A stretch of 64,000 bases of DNA from Lentibacillus sp. CBA3610 (GTDB lineage Bacteria; Bacillota; Bacilli; Bacillales; Amphibacillaceae). The notes under the pieces were generated by a model that was not told the origin of the DNA, searched no databases, and saw nothing but the letters and a program-made list of their open reading frames with translations. The stretch is from positions 1,736,001-1,800,000 of the forward strand of contig NZ_CP035925.1 of the NCBI RefSeq assembly GCF_013373365.1. The letters are read 5' to 3'. Position numbers and translations under genes: made by a program. This document shows, one piece after another, positions 7,962 to 16,801 of this stretch. Numbering within the stretch: the stretch's first letter is position 1; every line of letters begins with the position of its first letter.

Positions 7962-8270
7962 TCAATTTAAATTCAGTTCTTCCAGTACTACATCAATTGA
8001 AACTTCACCGGCATCATTCGTTTCACTTATATTGGTGATTTTTCTTGAGTTATAGACCATATCGTCTTTTGTGGCATAAACCCACTCAGATTCGCTTTGT
8101 TCGTCAAACACCCCTTCTTTGGTTTCCATCATCCCTATGTGTGCCTTTGGATGTGTATCAGCTGTAACAGCGGCTTGATCATTGGAAAAAATTAAAAATA
8201 TGGCAACCGTCCAGGTACTTATCACGCCGGTAGCCAACAACAGGATAATTACCTTAAATCGACACTGCAT
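7962..8270 (-). CDS. Hypothetical single-span membrane protein
   Basis: I prefer ATG at 8268-8270 (MQCRFKVIILLLATG), which gives 102 residues; an upstream TTG inside ezrA has no RBS. One membrane helix (about residues 6-29) is followed by a ~70-residue outside domain rich in Asp, Glu and Ser. The start overlaps the end of ezrA and the only SD-like sequence (AGAAGG) is 12 nt away, suggesting coupled translation. I recognise no family. B. subtilis has braB at this place. Confidence 0.5.
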   Translation of the reverse strand: MQCRFKVIILLLATGVISTWTVAIFLIFSNDQAAVTADTHPKAHIGMMETKEGVFDEQSESEWVYATKDDMVYNSRKITNISETNDAGEVSIDVVLEELNLN

Positions 8271-8271
8271 A

Positions 8272-9966
8272 TTAATTAGCTGCCTTCTGAAATTCTTCAA
8301 TATGTTTCAGGGCACCCGGTTCAACTTCTTCAACAGCTTTGGCAGCATTTTCAAGGGCCAGCTCATATTCATAAGAACGGAATAATCGCTCAGCTTCTGC
8401 CAGCTTAACAGCCAGTTCCGGATACTGACTTCGATATCGGTTGGCATACTGAATCACTTGTTCCGTCAAATAAGCCTGATCAAGTATTGTTTCTGTCTGT
8501 TCCGATACATAATCAATCGTTGTTCTCGCTTCTGATAGTGCATCCTGGACTTCTCCCATGTCAAGTGGCTGTTTTTCCAGAGCATCCAATACACGATTAT
8601 TTTTATTGACAGCTTCATCCATTTTATTCCAGATAAATGACGGAACACCAGGGATATTACTTTTATTCAGTCTTCTGGTAACCTGATATAATTGATTCTT
8701 CATATCCTTTAAGTTTTCTTTTGCATCGATTTCGTCTTTTCGTAAATTTCGGATCCGCTCTTTAAATTCCTCATGTTTTTCCTCTAAGGTTTCCAGATCT
8801 TTCAGTCCGTTTTCAATCTCTTTCCGCAAATCGGAATATGCAGCAGTATTATTATGTTCTACCGCGTTTCTTGTCTCGTCAAGTTGTTTGTGTAATTGAT
8901 TGATCGATTTATCCAATGACAGGTATTTTTCCATATCACTATCTTCAAAATAATAGCTTTGTTTTAATGTCTCCACTTCTTCTTTTGTTACATCAAATTT
9001 ATTTACCATCGCATTTAATGCATCCTGATAAGGCGTTATTTTCGTTTCGACGTAATTTTTGGCAAGGGCTTCCTTTTCAAGCAGTTGATACATTTCTGCT
9101 ATCCGCTCTTCTATTTCAGGTATAATGGCGTTCGCCTGTGATGTATCACCTTTCTCCAGAGCGTTCATGCACCCATCAAGCTGACGCTGATAGTGATGGA
9201 CCTCTTTTTCAAATCCAAGATGTTCAATCCTGTACCCGTCTTCTTTCATCTCCCGCATGCCTTTAAACAGCTCGTCCAACTCGTCGGGTAAATCATATTT
9301 GCACTTTCGATAGATGGATGGGAACTCTTCCATTTCTGCCGTGAGATTGTCTAACTTCAGTTTCAATTCCTCAACCAGTTCCCGGGCTTCTGAATAATCT
9401 CCTGATGCCACTAACTCATGATAGCGCTGAAGTTCCCCTTCCAGCTCATCCAATTCAGCATCAAATCGTGATTCTGCCTTACCGTACTGATGACGGTTTT
9501 GTGAAAGTGTTTTTCTCAACGCTTTCAAGCCGGGCTGTATCCGCTCAATCTTTTCACGGCTTGATTCCTCTGAAGCCATTAACTGGTCGAGTTCCTCCAA
9601 TATCTCTTCAATTTTCTGTTCAATGGATTGCAGCGTCTGTTCTGCATGATGCAATGTTTTTTTGGCACTTGGGAAACGATAGCGGTCTGCCGCTTCTTCC
9701 GCATCAAACAAATACTCCTCAATATCCGGCAGCTCTTTTGTAACGATATTCTCCCATCGTGTTTTCCATGATTCAAATTTTTCCTGTGTTTCACCGGATA
9801 GATTCAAATCTTTAATACGTGAGAGTTCAGAGGCAATATTGCGGTTCATAATATCCATTTTCCAGGCTTCCAGACGATCCACCACATCATAAACCCTTTT
9901 TCGCATAATGAGTCCTGTAATAATTAATGCAATTATAACTAAAATACTTCCAATTATGTATGCCAT
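8272..9966 (-). CDS. ezrA: Septation ring formation regulator EzrA
   Basis: EzrA is a membrane-anchored protein that controls FtsZ ring assembly and links it to cell-wall synthesis at the septum. The 564-residue product begins with one membrane helix (residues ~2-20, AYIIGSILVIIALIITGLI) and is otherwise a long series of spectrin-like coiled coils rich in Glu, Lys and Gln, as in the family (B. subtilis EzrA 562 residues). ATG at 9964-9966 has RBS AGGAGGCACTTT. Position between nifZ and the refZ-ytsP-rpsD block agrees with B. subtilis. Confidence 0.95.
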   Translation of the reverse strand: MAYIIGSILVIIALIITGLIMRKRVYDVVDRLEAWKMDIMNRNIASELSRIKDLNLSGETQEKFESWKTRWENIVTKELPDIEEYLFDAEEAADRYRFPSAKKTLHHAEQTLQSIEQKIEEILEELDQLMASEESSREKIERIQPGLKALRKTLSQNRHQYGKAESRFDAELDELEGELQRYHELVASGDYSEARELVEELKLKLDNLTAEMEEFPSIYRKCKYDLPDELDELFKGMREMKEDGYRIEHLGFEKEVHHYQRQLDGCMNALEKGDTSQANAIIPEIEERIAEMYQLLEKEALAKNYVETKITPYQDALNAMVNKFDVTKEEVETLKQSYYFEDSDMEKYLSLDKSINQLHKQLDETRNAVEHNNTAAYSDLRKEIENGLKDLETLEEKHEEFKERIRNLRKDEIDAKENLKDMKNQLYQVTRRLNKSNIPGVPSFIWNKMDEAVNKNNRVLDALEKQPLDMGEVQDALSEARTTIDYVSEQTETILDQAYLTEQVIQYANRYRSQYPELAVKLAEAERLFRSYEYELALENAAKAVEEVEPGALKHIEEFQKAAN

Positions 9967-10001
9967 AAAGTGCCTCCTAACTTATTCTGAAGAGGTTGTT
10001 C

Positions 10002-10084
10002 AAAAAATCCTGTGAACATAACGACTCGAATGACTGAGACGTCACAATCGTAGTCAGGGTCCTTTTGAACTACATTAAATAAGA
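10002..10084. repeat. Intergenic element bounded by GAGGTTGTTCAAAA
   Basis: The gap upstream of ezrA (9967-10244) carries AGAGGTTGTTCAAAAAATCC at its left and TCCTTTTGAACTACATTAAATAAGAGG at its right, with an inner inverted pair around GACTC...GACGTC. The ends match those of a longer element at 37846-38100. The remainder of the gap shows nothing I can name. Confidence 0.5.
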
Positions 10085-10244
10085 GGATCTTCCTATATAT
10101 GTATAAATTCGCCTCAAATAACAGTTAACCATATTAATATAATATCACGTTATTGGCATTTTTGGCTAAAAAAATTCAAATAAATTCATGATTTGACAAG
10201 ATTTTTTCCGGGATGTCCCGGTAAAAGTCTGTTTTCATTCAAAT

Positions 10245-10868
10245 TTAACCGGTTGTTTCACTGTTTTGTTCCACTACATAATTCAGCCAATTATCAATTG
10301 TTCGCGTGTAATTCTTTACAAAGAGATCATGTGAAGAACTCCCGACAACCTGACTTCTCCATTCATGCTGCAGCAAGTAGGGAGTGATTAACATTCCTTT
10401 TAGCTGCATCAGCAAAAACTGGTTATCCTGTTGCTTTCTTTTCTTTTCCGGAAAAATCGCATAAAAAGCATTACTGATAAGGTAATTTTCCTTTGCGAGA
10501 TATGTAACCGCCATTTCACGGACAAACACGGAATCCAGTGATAGTTCCCGTTGGATAAAACATGATAATTGATAGTTGTGCTGTTTGTACTGTATAATGA
10601 CGTCAACCATCTCTTTCAGTTGTTCCAATGGTATAAGGGACTCGCTTTCCTCAAGGGATGCTTCGATCGTCTCAAGGTATGCTTCATAATACTGCGTAAC
10701 AGCGTACTCAAGAAGCCCTTGTTTGCTTTTGAAATAATAGCTGATAAGTGAAACGTTAATATCCGCTTTGTCAGCTATGTCCCTTACAGATGTACCATGG
10801 AAACCATTCTGAAAAAACAATGAAGATGCGGCGTCTATAACTTTCTGTTTCGTCGGATTTTTTTTCAT
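10245..10868 (-). CDS. refZ: RefZ (YttP), TetR-type regulator of FtsZ/chromosome capture
   Basis: RefZ binds motifs near the origin during sporulation and inhibits FtsZ, which sets chromosome capture in the forespore. The 207-residue product has a TetR N-terminal HTH (SVRDIADKADINVSLISYYF, about residues 23-42) and an all-helical C-terminal domain. It is divergent from ytsP, exactly as B. subtilis yttP. ATG at 10866-10868 is preceded by GGGGG 11 nt upstream, a wide but usable spacing. Assignment as RefZ rests on synteny plus the TetR domain. Confidence 0.85.
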   Translation of the reverse strand: MKKNPTKQKVIDAASSLFFQNGFHGTSVRDIADKADINVSLISYYFKSKQGLLEYAVTQYYEAYLETIEASLEESESLIPLEQLKEMVDVIIQYKQHNYQLSCFIQRELSLDSVFVREMAVTYLAKENYLISNAFYAIFPEKKRKQQDNQFLLMQLKGMLITPYLLQHEWRSQVVGSSSHDLFVKNYTRTIDNWLNYVVEQNSETTG

Positions 10869-10931
10869 TGGAACTCATGCCCCCTTACTTCTCTTTTACG
10901 ACGAAATGAGGAAATTTCCTGCAATTTTCGC

Positions 10932-10959
10932 TCGACAAATATCACGGCTTTTTTGTCGA
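10932..10959. promoter_or_regulatory. Inverted repeat between refZ and ytsP
   Basis: TCGACAAA (10932-10939) and TTTGTCGA (10952-10959) form a perfect inverted repeat in the divergent promoter region. It could be an operator, perhaps for RefZ itself; this is inference only. Confidence 0.35.
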
Positions 10960-10984
10960 AATAAATATCAATGGAAGGAATTGA

Positions 10985-11476
10985 ATGATTATGTTTCAAG
11001 CAACCGCTTATTCCGGTAACAAAGTAAACGATTATGAACAATTACTGAAACAGCTAACCGTCCTGTCTGAAGATGAAACAGATACTACTGCCATTTTATC
11101 GAATGCATCCGCTTTGTTAAATCAATTTCTTAATGAGGTTAATTGGGTGGGATTTTATTTATGGAAAGACGATGAACTGGTACTCGGACCGTTCCAGGGG
11201 CTGCCTGCATGCATCCGGATCGCATATGGCAAAGGCGTCTGCGGTACTGCCATTAAGGAAAACAAGACTACTCGCGTGCCCGATGTATTCGAGTTCCCGG
11301 GGCATATAGCCTGTGACAGTGCCAGCAGATCAGAAATTGTCGTACCACTGACCGTAAACAATGAAATCTATGGTGTACTTGATATTGACAGCCCAATCAA
11401 AAACCGGTTTGACGAAACAGACCAAATCTATCTGGAGAAATTTGTAAAGGAACTGGAGAAATTGATTCAATCATAA
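10985..11476 (+). CDS. ytsP: GAF-domain free methionine-R-sulfoxide reductase (YtsP)
   Basis: The fRMsr family reduces free L-methionine-(R)-sulfoxide using thioredoxin. The 163-residue GAF domain carries the three family cysteines in LPACIRI, KGVCGTA and HIACDS, plus the SEIVVPL and GVLDIDSP strands. ATG at 10985 follows AAGGAATTGA at close spacing; ATG at 10991 is an alternative. The gene precedes rpsD as in B. subtilis. All visible catalytic residues are intact. Confidence 0.9.
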   Translation: MIMFQATAYSGNKVNDYEQLLKQLTVLSEDETDTTAILSNASALLNQFLNEVNWVGFYLWKDDELVLGPFQGLPACIRIAYGKGVCGTAIKENKTTRVPDVFEFPGHIACDSASRSEIVVPLTVNNEIYGVLDIDSPIKNRFDETDQIYLEKFVKELEKLIQS

Positions 11477-11507
11477 TAACCGATTTCTATTTAAATGCTA
11501 TAAATAG

Positions 11508-11536
11508 TTGACTTCCAGCTTGATAACCTATATACT
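11508..11536 (+). promoter_or_regulatory. Sigma-A promoter of rpsD
   Basis: TTGACT (11508-11513) and TATACT (11531-11536) are separated by 17 bp, close to consensus. Transcription should start near 11543 and give a ~185-nt leader. Confidence 0.8.
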
Positions 11537-11542
11537 ATTCGT

Positions 11543-11729
11543 TGTGTAAAATAAAAAGGTAGCCTATGTGAACCGGCATTGCCCCCATTTTGTTCCTCTT
11601 AAATTACTAAGAGGTGTATCGTGTAACTCTCTGCTGCTGGAGCGATGGTACATGAAAATAAAATGGACAATGATCAGGAACACGGTCGTTTATTTTATGC
11701 AAATAAACTAATAAAGGAGGAAATGTCCT
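11543..11729 (+). promoter_or_regulatory. rpsD (S4) autoregulatory leader
   Basis: The untranslated leader contains local stems such as CCTCTTAAATTACTAAGAGG and ends in the strong RBS AAAGGAGGAAATG. In Bacillus, S4 represses its own synthesis by binding the rpsD leader; position, length and structure fit such an element. I have not folded it formally. Confidence 0.6.
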
Positions 11730-12332
11730 ATGGCACGATTTACCGGATCAGACTGGAAAAAATCACGCCGCCTTGGCATTTCGTTAACCGGAACCGGTAA
11801 GGAACTGGATAGACGCCCTTACCCACCGGGACAGCACGGACCTAATCAGCGTAAGAAAATGTCGGAATATGGTCTGCAGCTGCAGGAAAAACAGAAACTC
11901 CGCTTTATGTACGGACTGAACGAGCGTCAGTTCCTTAGCTTGTTCAATGCAGCGGGGAAAATGAAAGGTGTTCATGGTGAGAACTTCATGATCTTGCTGG
12001 AATCCCGCCTGGATAACCTGGTTTACCGCTTTGGTCTGGCACGTACACGCCGCCAGGCACGTCAGTTAGTGAATCATGGTCATGTAACTGTCGACGGCGG
12101 TCGTGTTGATATTCCGTCCTATCGCGTCATGCCCGGTCAAGTCATCGGATTGCGTGAAAGATCTCAAAACCTTGACATCATCGAGGAAGCAATCGAAGTG
12201 AACAACTTTGTACCGGACTATCTCACATTTGATGAAGATCAAAAACAAGGAACGTACTCACGTTACCCTGAGCGTTCCGAACTGCCGGCTGAAATTAACG
12301 AAGCGCTTATCGTTGAGTACTACTCAAGATAA
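11730..12332 (+). CDS. rpsD: 30S ribosomal protein S4
   Basis: S4 binds 16S rRNA directly and starts assembly of the 30S body. The 200-residue product begins [16 protein letters not shown] and holds the S4 RNA-binding domain ([18 protein letters not shown] onward, about residues 91-155), including [12 protein letters not shown]. Length and composition are standard. It is monocistronic, with its own promoter, leader and terminator. Confidence 0.98.
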   Translation: MARFTGSDWKKSRRLGISLTGTGKELDRRPYPPGQHGPNQRKKMSEYGLQLQEKQKLRFMYGLNERQFLSLFNAAGKMKGVHGENFMILLESRLDNLVYRFGLARTRRQARQLVNHGHVTVDGGRVDIPSYRVMPGQVIGLRERSQNLDIIEEAIEVNNFVPDYLTFDEDQKQGTYSRYPERSELPAEINEALIVEYYSR

Positions 12333-12831
12333 TCGATTTGCTTCGTATAACAATGCCATTAAAACCCTCGAAACCTCTGATAAATTGCAGGTTCCCGAGG
12401 GTTTCTAATGATGTCCAAACAAACGAATAACCAATTTTATTTTCATTGGATATAGCATCCTTTTTAGCTTTATGTATAATTGCTAAAACAGTCACATTTA
12501 TCAAAAATAAAGTATAGTAAATTAATACATATATAATCCAGCGGTTGATTTGTGTTAAATCACTTAGTGGACCTGTCAGAAAAAAGATAAAAACTATAAT
12601 CAAGGATATAAAAATTATAAAGGGCAGAATAACATACATTTTATCCCATAATCTGTGTTTTAGGAATGTGTCGCTTTTCTTCTCTTGGAAATACATTAAT
12701 AGACTAAGTAAACCAATGATTATTACTAAAAGCAAAGACGTCCCTGCCACCTGCATATTTATTATATCGGTTGAGGTAGATGGCACTCCTATATCTTTCT
12801 TAAACATATCTGCTATGTACGCAAAAATCAC
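12307..12831 (-). pseudogene. Multi-span membrane protein, both ends doubtful
   Basis: The open frame (GTG at 12829-12831) encodes three hydrophobic helices (about residues 29-48, 66-88 and 97-118). A fourth helix, SIIIALLVIFAYIADMF, is in frame just upstream of the GTG. Shortening the TTTTTTT run near 12880 by one base would join it to ATGATG at about 12893. The last ~35 residues are read from the rpsD terminator and the antisense of the rpsD 3' end, so they are unlikely to be native. I see an AT-rich membrane protein gene truncated against rpsD. No family is recognised. Confidence 0.4.
12361..12406 (+). terminator. Rho-independent terminator of rpsD
   Basis: AAACCCTCG (12362-12370) pairs with CGAGGGTTT (12396-12404), with a second inner pairing AACCT/AGGTT. 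It ends in TTTCT. Confidence 0.75.
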
Positions 12832-13007
12832 CAGTAGAGCAATTATAATACTTTGAAATAAAGTCCAACGTGAAAAAAATATACAGCATCATTCTCTTGC
12901 ATTCATTATTTCGTTAAATGACCAGATTCAGACACAATGCTTCGTCAACTACTGCGTCCTATTGATGAATAGCCTACTTGGAAGAATTGTGGTCACCGAT
13001 TACACTA

Positions 13008-13127
13008 CTAAAAACCTTCAATTAAAAAGAAAATAGCAACCACTAGAAACAGGGGTATTATCAAGCTTTTTTGTTTATCTGTTTTCCACTTATAAAATGT
13101 TATAATTATTAACCATAAGAACTTCAT
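13008..13127 (-). CDS. Possible 39-residue membrane peptide
   Basis: ATG at 13125-13127 opens a 39-codon frame, MKFLWLIIITFYKW...LIIPLFLVVAIFFLIEGF, with two hydrophobic stretches and a basic hinge (KWKTDKQK). The RBS is weak (GTAAAGAAA). Such peptides occur as type I toxins or sensor subunits, but I cannot place this one. Confidence 0.3.
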   Translation of the reverse strand: MKFLWLIIITFYKWKTDKQKSLIIPLFLVVAIFFLIEGF

Positions 13128-13351
13128 TTTCTTTACAGATTAATGCGTAAGCAACATCTACTCAATCATACTCCTGCCTCCCTGAACGTTTTAAAGCAAT
13201 ACATTTATTAAGGAAAATAGCCCAATAATACGATTTAGACACTGTCCTTATTCCATTTTCACGCCTGTTTAATGAAGAAAATATAAACAAAGCCAGTTAG
13301 TGATTGTTCAAATTGATGTATTAATATAGTATCCATCTCCGAGTTCGAATT

Positions 13352-13576
13352 TTAATTTTGATACAAACTCAATCCTTTCCATCGTGAGATAACTAATATT
13401 GCTGTAATCACGCTTATTTTGTCACCGTAATCAGTCTGTTCCAAAATTTTTCCATACTCAATGACCCAATTCATTAACTCAGATTTCAATTCATCAGAAA
13501 GAGGAAAATCATCAATATCGAGGTTACAGCTACACTTTGAACACCACAGAGGATCAGCGCTATAGTCAGCTTCATC
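13352..13576 (-). pseudogene. Fragment of a conserved hypothetical protein
   Basis: Seventy-four codons read DEADYSADPLWCSKCSCNL followed by DIDDFPLSDELKSELMNW, a pattern I know from short Bacillus hypothetical proteins with a CxxC pair and an acidic helix. A stop codon lies directly before the first codon and there is no start, so the N-terminus is gone. The rest of 12850-13730 shows no other gene I can support. Confidence 0.45.
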
Positions 13577-13735
13577 TTATAGGGTATTCGTTGCGAATAC
13601 TTTGATCTGAGAAGTTTGTCATTTAACAAATTAGTTTTCCTTACTCATATCCTGGACTTATCGCCCTTAACTCCTTTAGTTGTGAAACCTGAATTAAAAA
13701 ACGGCAAGTATGTAAGTCCACTTATATACTTGCCA

Positions 13736-14122
13736 TTAGCTATTTGACTGTAATATCAATTCGTCTATATTTATAATTGCTTTCAATCGTTGTAACAAGT
13801 CCAATCCAATAATACCTTCTAAATTAAAACCATAATTCATTGCACCAATTTCTAATGCAAAATCTTCAGTCCGCATATCTCCAATTCTTACCGAATCAAC
13901 AATTTTTGAGTACACAAATCCTGATCCTCCAACACCACTAATACGATATATCGTATCATTTTCTTCCGCTACAATCCCTATTGATTCTGCTAAGTCTGTT
14001 GATACAACTGTACTTCCTGAGCCAGTATCAACTAATACACGTTGTAAAGGAAGCAACTGTCCGTTAAATGTTAATTCCATATCCGTAAGCAATAAACCAT
14101 CTTCAATTATTATTTTTTTCAC
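13736..14122 (-). CDS. Retropepsin-like aspartic protease
   Basis: The core LVDTGSGSTVVS holds the catalytic Asp-Thr-Gly of the pepsin/retropepsin fold, followed by a flap-like GVGGSGF and the second conserved hydrophobic-Gly block EGIIGLDLL. With a single DTG the active enzyme must be a dimer, as in retropepsins. I prefer GTG at 14120-14122 (VKKIIIEDG), which overlaps the stop of the upstream gene and has AAGG at good spacing; an alternative ATG at 14141-14143 adds seven residues. The protein (~128 residues) has no signal peptide, so it should act in the cytoplasm. Its substrate is unknown. Confidence 0.75.
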   Translation of the reverse strand: MKKIIIEDGLLLTDMELTFNGQLLPLQRVLVDTGSGSTVVSTDLAESIGIVAEENDTIYRISGVGGSGFVYSKIVDSVRIGDMRTEDFALEIGAMNYGFNLEGIIGLDLLQRLKAIINIDELILQSNS

Positions 14123-14379
14123 TATTGCCTTACACCCACCCATTTTTTCTCAAAGATATAAGGCTCCTTACGGCGAGTATGAAGAACATATAATTCTCGT
14201 CCAGGATCTTCTCTATGAATTTCTTGATATACTTTCATAGTATCTGGAGAATTAGAAAACTTTTTTAAAGGAGCGATCTCATCTAAAATACGCTCACTTT
14301 TTTCATCTGTATGTGCTTGAACAGCTTCTATCAAAACCCATTGTTCCGGGAAAGCCTGGCGTACATCTTCCCACTTCAT
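14122..14379 (-). CDS. Hypothetical protein coupled to the retropepsin
   Basis: I place the start at ATG 14377-14379 (MKWEDVRQAFPEQW) because GGAGG lies 8 nt upstream; an upstream GTG is too close to that SD. The 85-residue product has a compact alpha/beta pattern: VLIEAVQAHTD near residue 18, KVYQEIHRE near 52, then GRELYVLHTRRKE. I cannot assign a function. Its stop overlaps the retropepsin start, so the two are translated together and probably work together, as substrate, regulator or antidote. Confidence 0.6.
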   Translation of the reverse strand: MKWEDVRQAFPEQWVLIEAVQAHTDEKSERILDEIAPLKKFSNSPDTMKVYQEIHREDPGRELYVLHTRRKEPYIFEKKWVGVRQ

Positions 14380-14457
14380 TTGAGTCACCTCCAGGATTAT
14401 TTAATTATATTATACCATGATCGTTTCTCGCTCCCGGTTCTGGAAGTAATAGTTTAA

Positions 14458-14794
14458 TTAGTCATTATCCGGATTTAGGTCATCTGAATCCAGGTTTTCT
14501 CGTGCGTTATCACGAAATTCTCCTACATCTGAAGAATATTGGTAAACATTAAGTTTATATTGTTCTAAATCCGCCTTAGATAAATTGCTACCCAAATAAC
14601 TTTCAACTTCCGTTATGTCATCTTCATCATAAACCGATACGTCAATAATAGGAAAATCTTCACCAGGCATTTGGGTACTTTGAACTTCACCTTCATATTT
14701 ATCCCATAGCGAATCAACAACTGCCTCCGTACTGTATGGCTCTTTTTGTGAGCATCCTAATAATACGGCTCCTATAACAGCACACCCTAAAGGA
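14458..14794 (-). pseudogene. Lipoprotein/membrane gene, 3' part, cut by IS1182
   Basis: The frame reads LGCAVIGAVLLGCSQKEPYS and then an acidic domain (DSLWDKYEGEV; VYDEDDITEVESYLGSNL) to a TAA at 14458-14460. LLGCS looks like a lipobox. The 5' end is replaced by the IS1182 inverted repeat. The likely missing start, TTG behind GGAGGGG at 16382-16384, lies beyond the far end of the IS. Simple excision does not restore the frame exactly, so some decay came after insertion. It was probably an envelope protein of about 125 residues or more. Confidence 0.55.
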
Positions 14795-16343
14795 CCGGTG
14801 AAAAACTATATTTTTTATCCATCAAATATGCAAACCAAGACCCGGATTTTTCTTTGATACCCTTAAATAAGGAAAGTGATGGCGGTGGTGTCTTTCATCC
14901 GTTTTTCAGTTTTCAGCGCATGCTGAAACACCGGTCCTGGCCCTTTGCCTTTTGAACCCGGCTTTAACTTCTAAGATTTTTGAACGATGGCGTACAGAGT
15001 GCTTTGTTCCTGCATGAAAGTCCAGCCTCTTGCTTCTAGCAACGATCCATGCCGTGAACTGTCTTGGCCTCAGCGAAATTCATGTTCACAATGGACACGC
15101 TCGTCCTGGATATCTTGATATTTGCCATCAATCTGGATTGTTTTGCTTGATTTTTGGCCTTGACGTTATCGACTTTTTCCTGCCGTTTTCTTTGGTGTTC
15201 AGGGTTGTGTTTTTTCTTTGCCAAGTCGGGACCTCTTTCCAATTCATGTTTCTCAGGCAATCAAGGGAATGATGCCTTGGGAAATGAGATAGGCCAAATA
15301 CGCCGGTGTGCCATAGGCCTTGTCACCCGATAACGTCCGGATCTGGATTTGCGGATGTTGAAAACGAACAGCGTTTAGCTGTTGCTGGCTTATTTCTCTT
15401 TCAGCTGTACCGGAAGCAATGCTTGCATCAGTTTTCAAAATAATCCCTGATTCAACGTCTATCAGGTCGTGCACGAGGAAAGCGGATAAGCTTCCTGCCC
15501 TTTGCTCTTTTGTACAAACGGGCATCAGGGTCTGTCGTAACTCCGATGGTTTGATTGGAAAATGTTTTGCCATGAAAGTCCTCATGGCTGGCATTTTCCT
15601 GAAGTTGATCCGATTGATGATTGTTCTTTGATTTCGGAGGCTGAGGAGTTTGATCATCATCGTCGCTGTCCGTATTGTCATTGTCTGATGGAGCCAAGGA
15701 TGCCTCGTCACGTTGCTTTTTATTTTCCAGATAACCTTCAATGGTTTGAACCGGGGCCAGCTCTATTTCTTCCAGACTGTGAATGGACGCGTTTGCACGC
15801 ACTTGTGTGCCGTCCACACCGGCATGAACGTCTGGGCGAACGAGGCCGGAAGCAATGCACTGATTAACGACATGCATCATGATATCATCAAAAATACCGT
15901 GACGACGCCAAAGCGCTCTTGTCTTAACAAGTGTTGTCCGATCAGGAAGAGAAGACTCAAAATCCAGGCCGCAAAACCACAGGTAGCCAGCATGCATAGG
16001 GAGCGTTTTTCAAATAGTTCCCGTTCCCGAGTGATTAAATAGATACTCCAGTACAACTAGCCGCACGATCAATTTCAGCATTTGTAGATGGCCGGCCTGT
16101 TTTTTCGGAGTAGAGAGGTTTCACCCAATCGTGGACAGCTGAAAAGTCGATCACATCTTTCACTCTTCTCAGGATATGGTTCCCGGGAACGAGATCCTCC
16201 ATATCAATATATTGAAACATGCTGGGTTGAATGTGGTTTTGCTTCGGTGAATGCATAATCGGATCATCCTTTTATAAGTGTTCTATAGACTATATTCGAC
16301 ATAAAGCAAGAAAATTCCTAGTACAATTTGACTTTTTCACCGG
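14795..16343. mobile_element. IS1182-family insertion sequence (decayed)
   Basis: The ends are inverted repeats CCGGTGAAAAACTATA (14795 onward) and the reverse complement of TTGACTTTTTCACCGG (ending 16343). GGAC occurs at both junctions, overlapping the repeats, as a possible target duplication. The transposase inside has several frameshifts and an internal loss, so the copy is not autonomous. It interrupts a membrane/lipoprotein gene. Confidence 0.75.
14971..16256 (-). pseudogene. IS1182-type DDE transposase, multiply frameshifted
   Basis: Pieces in successive frames match the family in order. They are an N-terminal DUF772-type block (FSAVHDWVKPLYSEKTGRPS, 16035-16256), then CGLDFESSLPDRTTLVK and HAGVDGTQVRANASIHSLE (15452-15997), then ALRQ-type core with LSGDKAYGTPAYLAYLISQG (15253-15500), and a C-terminal basic block down to FMQEQSTLYAIVQKS at 14971. 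At least three frame changes and a deletion near 16000-16040 separate them. Confidence 0.75.
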
Positions 16344-16537
16344 ACTTCTAAAACTAATATTCCTAACTTGCCTTTTAAACCCAATTTTTCCCCTCCGTTG
16401 CTTGTAGAGAAGAAGGTGATCAAACCTGATACAACAAAGAGTAGAATAAAGAATTGAATAATAATTCCTATCACACTACAGATTAAACCTGAGGTTGCTA
16501 ATCCTTTACCACCTTCATTTGTTTTAACAATTGCATT
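16344..16537 (-). pseudogene. DUF4190-like membrane gene fragment
   Basis: The frame NAIVKTNEGGKGLATSGLIC, then a hydrophobic helix IGIIIQFFILLFVVSGLI, resembles the C-terminal half of DUF4190 proteins. A stop (16538-16540) lies directly upstream, so the N-terminal half is missing. The frame continues through a TTG with a good RBS (GGAGGGG) into the IS end, so it may have been the upstream gene of, or fused to, the interrupted lipoprotein gene. Confidence 0.45.
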
Positions 16538-16582
16538 TTAAAAAAAATAACCCTATTACCCAGCAGGAATGTATAACTGTTG

Positions 16583-16613
16583 ATGCTCAGAAATTATTCT
16601 GAGCATTTTTTAT
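16583..16613 (+). terminator. Strong hairpin with T tract
   Basis: ATGCTCAGAA/TTCTGAGCAT (16583-16592 with 16597-16606, loop ATTA) is followed by TTTTTTATT. No plus-strand gene remains directly upstream, so it may be a leftover of a lost gene. Confidence 0.6.
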
Positions 16614-16801
16614 TGAATGATTTGATTTAGTCAACTTGATAATCTTGAAGAAAGAATACTATTTCCTCCCTCTTACTCCCTCTTACACAGACTAAACGAA
16701 TAAACTTCTGCATAAATTGGACACCCCCAGTTAACTGCCTTTCCGGTTTACAATCTATCCGAATACTATATCTTAAGCGTGAAGGATTGTCAGGGAAAGG
16801 A

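Noticed and set aside
7962-8300. Longer start (TTG at 8298-8300) for the membrane protein after ezrA
   Set aside because: No RBS precedes it and it would extend into ezrA coding sequence; ATG at 8270 starts right at the hydrophobic helix.
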